Shown here: in pieces, positions 8,647 through 15,545 of the stretch
Layout of the letters: every line of letters begins with the position of its first letter
How positions within the stretch are numbered: position 1 is the stretch's first letter
Assembly: GCA_943370175.1 (NCBI GenBank)
Contig: CALRPU020000007.1
Location: 1-64,000, forward strand
Direction of reading: 5' to 3'
Source of the DNA: Ideonella_A intermedia_A
GTDB taxonomy: Bacteria > Pseudomonadota > Gammaproteobacteria > Burkholderiales > Burkholderiaceae_C
Length of the DNA: 64,000 nucleotides
The notes under the pieces: generated by a model
Told to the model about the DNA's origin: nothing
Database searches by the model: none
The model's input: only the letters and a program-made list of their open reading frames with translations
Position numbers and translations under genes: made by a program

Positions 8647-9438
8647 CTAGAAGTCCATGTCGAGCTCTTCGATGTCGTCGGGCTCGGCGTGGGCAGCAGC
8701 GATCCATTGCTGCATCTCGGGCATCGCAAGGATGGTTTGGCAGTACAGGATGGCCGGCTTGGGCAGCTTCACGTCGTAGGTGATGAAGCGGGTGGCCACC
8801 GGCGCGTACATCGCGTCGGCCATGGTGCGCTGGGCCCCATACAGGTAGGGCCCGCCATGGGTCGCCAGGCATTCGGTCCAGATCTCGACGATGCGGTCGA
8901 TGTCGGGTTGCGCGCCGGCCCAAACCTTGAAGCCGGGATGGCGGGCCTTGAGGTTCATCGGCAACGCCGAGCGCAGGTTGGCAAAGCCCGAGTTCATCTC
9001 GCCGCAGATGGATCGGCAATGCGCGCGGGCCAGTCGGTCATCGGGCAGCAGCTTGGCCCCGGGGAACTGGTCAGCGAGGTAATGGGCGATGGCCAGCGTG
9101 TTCCACACCTTCGCGCCGTCGTGGGTCAGGCAGGGCACGCGGATCGACGGCGCGAGCAGCAGCAATTCGCGGCGCGCGTCCGCGTCGTCGGGTGAGACCA
9201 TGACCTCCTCGAACGACAGCCCGGCGAATTTGGCCAGAAGCCAGCCGCGCAGCGACCACGACGAATAGTTGCGGCTGCTCAGCGTGAGGCTGGCGGTGAC
9301 TGTGGTGGTGGTGGGCGTCGCACGCTTGGCCTTGGCGACCGGCTTTCGCTTGGCCTGGGTCGTCGCCTCAGGGGTCAGCTCGGTGGTCGCCTGGTGGGCT
9401 GCCTTCGGAATTTTTTTGGCTTGAGCGGTGGCAGGCAT
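8647..9438 (-). CDS. Glutathione S-transferase family protein with basic N-terminal tail
   Basis: 263 residues. The thioredoxin-like GST N-domain begins near residue 50 ('LTLSSRNYSSWSLRGWL') and contains the cis-Pro site 'IRVPCL'; the helical C-domain follows to the end. GSTs conjugate glutathione to electrophiles in the cytoplasm. The first ~48 residues are unusual: an Ala/Lys/Thr/Pro-rich stretch with repeated AKK/AKRK/KAKR groups and a TTTT run, resembling histone-H1-like tails rather than any GST part. ATG 9438 is the most downstream start that keeps the tail; starting inside the GST domain is not possible from an ATG. Divergent from phaZ. Confidence 0.78.
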   Translation of the reverse strand: MPATAQAKKIPKAAHQATTELTPEATTQAKRKPVAKAKRATPTTTTVTASLTLSSRNYSSWSLRGWLLAKFAGLSFEEVMVSPDDADARRELLLLAPSIRVPCLTHDGAKVWNTLAIAHYLADQFPGAKLLPDDRLARAHCRSICGEMNSGFANLRSALPMNLKARHPGFKVWAGAQPDIDRIVEIWTECLATHGGPYLYGAQRTMADAMYAPVATRFITYDVKLPKPAILYCQTILAMPEMQQWIAAAHAEPDDIEELDMDF

Positions 9439-9617
9439 GGGCGGGGCTCCGGGTGGGCGCTGAGGTCGGCTGACAGAGGGCCCCCAACCTGTGCAAGCGC
9501 TGTGCCACGGCGCGCCGCGGCGGCGAACCCGACCGGCACAGGCTGGACGCGCGTGCGGCGGCTGGCTCGCAAGTTGCTGAACCGAGCCACCGGGCAACGC
9601 CCCCGCTGGAGACCCCC

Positions 9618-10871
9618 ATGTACCAGGCCTACCAGGCCCACGCCGATCTGATGTGGCCGCTGCGCAGTGCCGTGCAGGCGGCGACGCCCTTCCTCGAGCA
9701 CCCGATGGCCGCCGGCTCGGGCTGGGCCGGCCTCGACCTCTCGCGCCTGATGCCCACCCGCCGCCTGGCCGCGGCCTGCAAGACCTTCATGCTGGCCGAG
9801 GTCACCCACCGGCGACGCCCCTTCGACATTCCCACGGTCCGCGTGGGCAACGACACCGTCGATGTGACCGAGGTGGTCGCGCACGCCACGCCCTTCGCCA
9901 CCCTGCTTCGTTTCGACAAGCCCGGGGCCGACGAGCAACCCAAGGTGCTGATCGTGGCGCCGATGTCCGGCCACTTCGCGACGCTGTTGCGGGACACCGT
10001 GCGCACGATGCTGCCCGACCACGACGTCTACATCACCGACTGGCACAACGCCCGAGACGTGCCGCTGAAGGAAGGGCAGTTCGGCCTGGACGAGTACACC
10101 GACCACATCATCGCGTTCCTGAACGTCATGGGGCCCGGGGCCCACCTGATGGCGATCTGCCAGCCCTGCGTGGCCGCGCTCGCCGCGGTGGCGCTAATGT
10201 CCGAGGACCAGCACCCGGCCACCCCCGCCAGCCTGACGCTGATGGCCGGCCCCATCGACTGCCGCGTCAGCCCGACCGAAGTGAACAAGCTCGCCATGAG
10301 CAAAGACATCGGCTGGTTCGAGCAGCACCTGATCAGCCACGTGCCCTGGGGCCACCCCGGCGCAGGCCGCCGGGTGTACCCGGGCTTTGTTCAGCTCAGC
10401 GCGTTCATCAGCATGAACAAGGACCGGCATGTGAATGCCTTCCGCGAGTATTACGAACTGCTGGCCACGCCCGACCCGCAGCCTGAAGTGCTGCAGAAGG
10501 CCGAGGCCACCCGCACCTTCTACGAGGAGTACCTGGCCGTGGCCGACCTGCCGGCCGAGTTCTACCTGGAAACGGTGGCCAAGGTCTTCCAGACCTTCGA
10601 CCTGCCGCGCGGCGCGCTGCGCCACCGCGGCCGCAGCGTGAACCCGGCCGCGATCCGCCGCACGGCCTTGTTGACCGTCGAAGGCGAACGCGACGACATC
10701 TGCGCCACCGGGCAGACCCTGGCCGCCCAGGACCTGTGCAGCGGCCTGCGCCCCTACCTGCGCACGCACTACGTGCAGGCCGGCGTCGGCCACTACGGCG
10801 TGTTCAGCGGGCGGCGCTGGCAGAACCACATCTACCCGGTGGTCAAGGGGGTGATTCAGGTGTCGCGCTGA
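9618..10871 (+). CDS. phaZ: Intracellular poly(3-hydroxybutyrate) depolymerase
   Basis: 417 residues. It matches the PhaZ1-type intracellular PHB depolymerases of Ralstonia and relatives, which mobilise native PHB granules by thiolysis/hydrolysis. The catalytic Cys lies in 'ICQPC' (near residue 180, the lipase-box-like position) and a late 'AGVGHYGVFSG' holds the catalytic His; 'DWHNARDVPL' is another family block. No signal peptide, as expected for a cytoplasmic granule enzyme. It has its own upstream region of 179 bases shared with the divergent GST gene. A thiolase at 34351-35538 is a possible PHB-metabolism companion. Confidence 0.88.
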   Translation: MYQAYQAHADLMWPLRSAVQAATPFLEHPMAAGSGWAGLDLSRLMPTRRLAAACKTFMLAEVTHRRRPFDIPTVRVGNDTVDVTEVVAHATPFATLLRFDKPGADEQPKVLIVAPMSGHFATLLRDTVRTMLPDHDVYITDWHNARDVPLKEGQFGLDEYTDHIIAFLNVMGPGAHLMAICQPCVAALAAVALMSEDQHPATPASLTLMAGPIDCRVSPTEVNKLAMSKDIGWFEQHLISHVPWGHPGAGRRVYPGFVQLSAFISMNKDRHVNAFREYYELLATPDPQPEVLQKAEATRTFYEEYLAVADLPAEFYLETVAKVFQTFDLPRGALRHRGRSVNPAAIRRTALLTVEGERDDICATGQTLAAQDLCSGLRPYLRTHYVQAGVGHYGVFSGRRWQNHIYPVVKGVIQVSR

Positions 10872-10886
10872 GCTTGGGCGACACCT

Positions 10887-10912
10887 GCGCGCGCATCAAG
10901 GCGGGCGCGCGC
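10887..10912. terminator. GC hairpin between convergent phaZ and the effector-island 3' end
   Basis: GCGCGCGC at 10887-10894 pairs with the same self-complementary sequence at 10905-10912 across a 10-base loop. It is placed between two converging genes, which suits a bidirectional terminator, but no T-tract is present and GC-rich chance repeats are common here. Confidence 0.25.
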
Positions 10913-10932
10913 GTGGTCGCACCGGCTTTGGA

Positions 10933-11862
10933 TCAGCGTTCGTCGTCCACCACCAAGGCGCTCGCCACGGCCTCGGACATCCATCCGCCGATGAAGGCCC
11001 GCACGAAATAGGTTTGTGGCTGCGGCAGGCGCAGGTGCTGGCTCAGGTCCACCTCGACGCGGCAGCAGGCCTGCCCACCGTCGTCGTCGAAGTGGCGGGG
11101 CGCGACCGTCAGGCGGTCCACGTAGCCGCCATCGGCGCCCAGCACCACGAGGTGCACCTGGCGCGCCGGCGCACCGGCCGGCAGGCGCAGGGCGATGCCC
11201 AAGGGCCACGACCGGGCCAGCCGCGGCCGCACGACGCGGGGCAGGCTCAGCACCACGCCCGGCGCCTGAGGAACCGCCGGTGCGCCACCGTCCGGCGCGG
11301 CGGGTGGGGCGTCAATGGGCGTCGGGCCGTTTTGCGCGGGCGCCCGCTCGAGCGCATTCACTGAGGTGTCGCCGGCGGCGGGCTCAGCGCCCACCAGGTC
11401 GATTGCCACCCGGTTGGACGCATCCCCGCGCAGCAGCACCGTCACGAGCAGCCGCGCCGGCGCCCAAGGCAGCCCGAACAGGCTCCGCAGGTCGATCGAT
11501 TGCGTGGTGCACATGTCGCCTTCGGGCAGGCGGGCCGGGTCGACGGGCTCGGGCTCTTCCAGGTCGTCGTCCAGCACCAGCGCGCTGCCGGGCTGAAGGA
11601 AGAGCCGGTTCGTGTCGAGGTCCATGGCGGTGAGCGCCGCGTGCCGCGCCAGGGTGACGAAGCGCATGTCGCGGATCGCGCCCAGGTGGAAGATGCCGGC
11701 GGGCAAGGTCTCGCGCGTGGCCAGGTCGACCCGGCGGGGGGCGTCGATCAACACGCCCCGGTGCCTGCCCAGCAGTTGCCGGCCCATCGCGTCGCCTGAG
11801 CGGTCATCGGTTTGCCAGAAGGCCTCGTCTGGCAGCTTGTACGGGCTGATGTCCAGGGTCAT
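10933..11862 (-). CDS. Unknown protein, paralogue of the 387-residue island protein, without signal peptide
   Basis: 309 residues, unrecognised. It is a paralogue of the protein at 14376-15539: both contain 'YKLPDEAFW', a 'GRHxGxLxxAP' block, 'DTNRL', 'LLRGxASNRVxxDL', and a C-terminal 'PQTYFVRAF' / 'AQTYFLYAF' block. The copy here begins at the point homologous to residue 52 of its paralogue, so it has no signal peptide. A Pro/Ala-rich linker (about 165-205) separates two parts. It is the last gene of the island, six bases behind the second protease gene. By position it could be an immunity or accessory protein; no sequence motif proves either. Confidence 0.7.
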   Translation of the reverse strand: MTLDISPYKLPDEAFWQTDDRSGDAMGRQLLGRHRGVLIDAPRRVDLATRETLPAGIFHLGAIRDMRFVTLARHAALTAMDLDTNRLFLQPGSALVLDDDLEEPEPVDPARLPEGDMCTTQSIDLRSLFGLPWAPARLLVTVLLRGDASNRVAIDLVGAEPAAGDTSVNALERAPAQNGPTPIDAPPAAPDGGAPAVPQAPGVVLSLPRVVRPRLARSWPLGIALRLPAGAPARQVHLVVLGADGGYVDRLTVAPRHFDDDGGQACCRVEVDLSQHLRLPQPQTYFVRAFIGGWMSEAVASALVVDDER

Positions 11863-11868
11863 GCCACC

Positions 11869-14361
11869 TCACCCCTGGTCGGCGCCGCGGCCTGCAAAGG
11901 CCGAGCGCACGTCCTCGAGCCGACGCGCCTTGAGCAGGTCCAGGCAGGTGGGGCAGAAGGCTGGGCGGCGGTCGCTGGTGCCGCCCGAGCCCCACATGAT
12001 GCAACCCACGGTGGACGATGAAGGCGACCAGCCCGAGAACTTGTGGTTGGCCACCTTGTCGGTGGGCACGTTGAAGGCACAGTGCCCTCCCTTGTGGATG
12101 CTGCGCTTGCCGTCGTTGAAAGCGTACGGGGCGTCGCCATTGAAATAGGAGGTGCCGCCGTTGTCGATGTGCTTGGCCGTCAAGCCCGGGGGCACCACGT
12201 CGTTGCGGCTGCCGGGCACGATGGTCATGCCCATCGAATGCCCCAGCTCGTGGCAGATGGTCGAACTGACCGCCGCCGCGCTGCCATCGCGCAGCTTGAG
12301 GATCTGGTAGCCGCCGCCCGAGTTGCCGTTGATGGAGCCGGCCGTCACGCAGTCGAACTTGATGCGCACCTTGCACTGGGTGTCGGTCTCGGCCGGCCCG
12401 ACGAAGTCGCCGGGCAGCACCTTGTCCACGGCCGTGCCCGGGCTGGTCGGCAGGGTGACGAGGATGGTCTCGTAGTCCTTGAAGGTGATCCAGGCCTTGT
12501 CCATCGGGCCGGTGCGCGGGGCGCCTTGGTGGTCCAGGCCCGGGTGCATCGACACCTTGGTGTCCAGCGCCTTGAACTGGTCCTGCACCGCCGCCTTGAC
12601 CGCGTTGCTTCGCGCCGTGGCGGGCCCGCCGCTGCCGTCGGTGCTCACCAGCAGGCCCAGCCGGTTGCCGTGCTGGCGCAGCAGCGCCTGGTCGGCGAGC
12701 TGCTGCTGCACGAACTGCTCCACTTTGCCCTTGTCCAGCGGGCTCAGGGCGGTGTCGTGGCCGGTGGTGGGCAAGGCGGCGAAGGTGATCGACAGGGTTC
12801 GGCCGGGCACCGCCGGCAGGGACAGCACCACCTGGCCCGGCGGCGCGGTGGCGGCTTCGGTCAGGTCCAGGGCGGTGGCCTGGTCGTGGCTGTTTTCCAC
12901 CACGGCCTCCCAGTGGTAGCCCACCACCGAGACGTTGGTGGCGCGGCCCTTGGCCGGTGGCGGCTCGAACAGGTAGCCCGAGGGCGATGGCAGCTCCATC
13001 GTGGCGCTGGTGATCAAAGGCGCGAGGGTGTGCGAGTCCACATTGCCGCTGAACGAGCGGTCGCACAGGCTGATGTAGACGCTGCGCGGCTCGCTGGCCG
13101 CGCCCGGCTGGAACTTGCCCGTGGCGTTGAGGATGCCCGGGCTGACCATGTAGACCGGATCGCTGCCGCTTTCCTTCAGGTAGGCGGCCGAGATCATCGT
13201 GCCGTTGCCCTTGGCGATGGTGGCGTCGCTGTCCGGAAACTCGATGGAGGCGCTCATCTCGAACTCGATGAAGGCCTGGCCGAGGCGCGCCGTCACGTGG
13301 TTCTTCAGCGCTTCGGCAAAGTCCTTCTGGTCGCTGAGCTTGCTGGCAAACATCGCCGGGTAACGCAGTTGGTAGTACAGCTTGCGCCAGTTCACCAGCG
13401 TCAGGCTGGCGTCGTTGACCTCGGCCTTGCGCCCGCCGATGGACACCTTGCAGTCGTCGCCGCCCGCCAGGCCCAGGTTGACCTTGAACTTCGCGGTGCC
13501 GCCATCGGCGTCCAGCGCGACCCAGCCGGTGTGGGGCTGGTCGGCCGGTGTGGCCAGCTCATGGACGGCGGGGCTGCTCATCAAGGTGGGCAGCGGCTGG
13601 TTGCGCAGGCTCGCGCGCGAGAATTCAACCTGCACGTGGATGCGGTCGCCGGCGCGGCCTGCGCTGCGCGGGTTGGCGCAGACCTCGATCAGCACCTCGT
13701 GGCCGAGGCTGTCCTGGCCGTTCTTGGCAGTGACCAGGTTGACGTACTGCCGGTGGCCCTCGCTGGCGTCGGGCGTGCTGGGCACGTACGGCGCGGCCTT
13801 GACGTCGGGGCTGACGAACATCGCGGTGATCGTGCGTTCCACGGTCAACTGGTGCTCTCGGCGCTTCGCCGGCGCGGTCTCGTCGCTGACGAGGGCACAG
13901 GGTGCGAGCGTTTTCAGGCTGTACGGCGCCTTGGCCGTGAGCTCGCCGGTGCAGCGGCCGTCGTCGCCGGTCAAGGCCAATGGGGTCTCCACGCTGCCCT
14001 GCACCACCGCCAGCGGGGTTTTGGGCTCGTGCGCGCGCTGCGCCGTCTGGGTGTGAACGGTGATCGACTTCGGCCACACCACCGCCTCGGCCACGTCGGA
14101 GCGCGTGGCCTTGTCCTGACCGTGCAGCGCGATCACCGTGAGCGCGTAATTCGGCTCGTCGGGCGCCACCTTCGGCAGCGTGTAGCGGTGCTCCAGCGCG
14201 CCGCCCGTCAGGGCCAGGCCTTTCGCGGTGGCCAGCGGCTGGTCGTCGTTGCCGTTCTTGACGAACAACAGGTCGACCGTGTCGGTGTACGGCTTCTTGG
14301 GCTCGGCGGCCAGGGTGGCGCGAACCACCAGCTCGGAGCCTTCCCAAAGGTCTTGCGCCAC
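11869..14361 (-). CDS. Large zinc metalloprotease with archaemetzincin-like signature (copy B), putative T6SS cargo
   Basis: 830 residues from a GTG start at 14361 (purine-rich GAGCGGGGG upstream, same N-terminal point as copy A). The N-terminal ~450 residues look beta-rich; the C-terminal ~130 hold HELGH (residues 704-708) with the extended HExxHxxG, a conserved KHIDNGG, then HC at 760-761, CIM at 787-789 (a metzincin-like Met-turn) and CPTC at 803-806. HExxHxxG...CxM...CxxC is the archaemetzincin order, but with a ~50-residue insert before the Cys cluster. From HELGH through the HCAF block 45 of 60 residues equal copy A by hand count. No signal peptide. The frame is open further upstream but that part shadows the preceding gene. 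Confidence 0.8.
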   Translation of the reverse strand: MAQDLWEGSELVVRATLAAEPKKPYTDTVDLLFVKNGNDDQPLATAKGLALTGGALEHRYTLPKVAPDEPNYALTVIALHGQDKATRSDVAEAVVWPKSITVHTQTAQRAHEPKTPLAVVQGSVETPLALTGDDGRCTGELTAKAPYSLKTLAPCALVSDETAPAKRREHQLTVERTITAMFVSPDVKAAPYVPSTPDASEGHRQYVNLVTAKNGQDSLGHEVLIEVCANPRSAGRAGDRIHVQVEFSRASLRNQPLPTLMSSPAVHELATPADQPHTGWVALDADGGTAKFKVNLGLAGGDDCKVSIGGRKAEVNDASLTLVNWRKLYYQLRYPAMFASKLSDQKDFAEALKNHVTARLGQAFIEFEMSASIEFPDSDATIAKGNGTMISAAYLKESGSDPVYMVSPGILNATGKFQPGAASEPRSVYISLCDRSFSGNVDSHTLAPLITSATMELPSPSGYLFEPPPAKGRATNVSVVGYHWEAVVENSHDQATALDLTEAATAPPGQVVLSLPAVPGRTLSITFAALPTTGHDTALSPLDKGKVEQFVQQQLADQALLRQHGNRLGLLVSTDGSGGPATARSNAVKAAVQDQFKALDTKVSMHPGLDHQGAPRTGPMDKAWITFKDYETILVTLPTSPGTAVDKVLPGDFVGPAETDTQCKVRIKFDCVTAGSINGNSGGGYQILKLRDGSAAAVSSTICHELGHSMGMTIVPGSRNDVVPPGLTAKHIDNGGTSYFNGDAPYAFNDGKRSIHKGGHCAFNVPTDKVANHKFSGWSPSSSTVGCIMWGSGGTSDRRPAFCPTCLDLLKARRLEDVRSAFAGRGADQG

Positions 14362-14375
14362 GTTCCGGCCCCCGC

Positions 14376-15539
14376 TCAACGCTCGTTGATCAAGGCCGTG
14401 GGCAGCGGCCCGGCCATGCTGCTGCCCGAAAAGGCATACAGGAAATAGGTCTGGGCGTCCTTCGGGGCCAGGCGCAGCGCCCGCAAGTCCAGGCTGAACT
14501 GGCCGGTGCAGGCGGGCCCGGCGCGGTCCCAGCTGGGCACTTGCAAGGACAAGACCTGCGCGCCGCCGTCGTTGGCCCCCACCAGCAGCAGCCACACGGT
14601 CACCACCGCGATCGGCCGCGGGTCTTCCGGATGCGCCAGGTAGTAGGCATCGTTCCAGCCTGGCTTGACCCATTCCTCGGGCGTCGGCTTGAGGTGGAAG
14701 GCGCCCTTGAGCAGCCAGGGCTGCTGGGCCAGGGTGTCGGACAGGCGCTGCACCTCGAGCACCAGCCCCGGCTGGGCGGGCGCGGCCAGCGAGTCCGGCT
14801 GCCGCCGGTAGGTCGGCAGCGTCTTGCCCGGGCGCGGGCTCACGTCGGGGGCCTGCTGCCGGGCGCGCTCGGCGTCGAGGTACTTGACGACCTCGGGGTC
14901 GACGAAGCAGGAAGGCGACTTGCACAGGTCCACGGTCACCCGGTTCGACGCCTGGCCGCGCAACAAGGCGGTGAACACATGCTGGCCAGGCTTCCAGGGC
15001 AGGTTCATCGCCGCCCGCAGCTCCAGGGCGTCGGTGCTGCTCATGTTGCCGTTGGGCAGCTTGGCCGGGTCCACCGGTCGACTGGGCAGGGCGTCGTCGT
15101 CCCGCTCGAGGTCGCGGCTGGTGGCCACGCTCAAGCGGTTGGTGTCGACGTTCATGCCCACGACCATGCCCGCGGTCTTGAAGGGCAGGCGCGCCAGCTC
15201 ACGGATGGGGCCCAGCTGGTGCACGGCCACCGGCAGCGTCTGCCGCTGGTCGATGAACACCTTGGAAGGCGCGGCCATCAGCAGGCCTTCGTGGCGGCCC
15301 ACCAGCTCGGTGGCCATGCGGTCGGATCCGCGCTGCGAGGACGACCAGAAGGCTTCGTCGGGCAGCTTGTAGGGGGTGAGGTCCATGGATCGCTTGTCCT
15401 GTGCGGCGCCTTTGGGCGGGGTCGCCGGGGCGCTGTTGAATTGAGCGTTGGATTGACCGGGCCCGGCGGCCCTGGCAACGGGCGCCAGCGCGCCGACCAG
15501 CAAGGCCAGCACCACCGCACCACGCAGGGGGCTGCGCAT
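14376..15539 (-). CDS. Unknown exported protein, partner of metalloprotease copy A
   Basis: 387 residues, unrecognised. A Sec signal peptide is clear: basic 'MRSPLRG', a hydrophobic Ala/Leu/Val core, and cleavage near 'ARA|AGP' (residue 24-25), so it is predicted periplasmic or outer. The mature part is paralogous to the 309-residue protein at 10933-11862 (see shared blocks there) and has two regions joined by a Pro/Arg-rich linker; Cys at 'LCKSPSCF' may pair. It starts six bases after the copy A protease stop. A periplasmic partner directly behind a candidate toxin gene suggests an immunity or export partner, but this is position-based inference only. Confidence 0.72.
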   Translation of the reverse strand: MRSPLRGAVVLALLVGALAPVARAAGPGQSNAQFNSAPATPPKGAAQDKRSMDLTPYKLPDEAFWSSSQRGSDRMATELVGRHEGLLMAAPSKVFIDQRQTLPVAVHQLGPIRELARLPFKTAGMVVGMNVDTNRLSVATSRDLERDDDALPSRPVDPAKLPNGNMSSTDALELRAAMNLPWKPGQHVFTALLRGQASNRVTVDLCKSPSCFVDPEVVKYLDAERARQQAPDVSPRPGKTLPTYRRQPDSLAAPAQPGLVLEVQRLSDTLAQQPWLLKGAFHLKPTPEEWVKPGWNDAYYLAHPEDPRPIAVVTVWLLLVGANDGGAQVLSLQVPSWDRAGPACTGQFSLDLRALRLAPKDAQTYFLYAFSGSSMAGPLPTALINER

Positions 15540-15545
15540 GGCCGA

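Noticed and set aside
12043..14448. Plus-strand open frame of 801 codons
   Set aside because: Antisense shadow of protease copy B; no ribosome site and no recognisable domain.
14376..14925. Extension of protease B upstream to 14925
   Set aside because: That part reads as Arg/Ala/Gly-rich shadow of the preceding gene; paralogue alignment fixes the start at GTG 14361.
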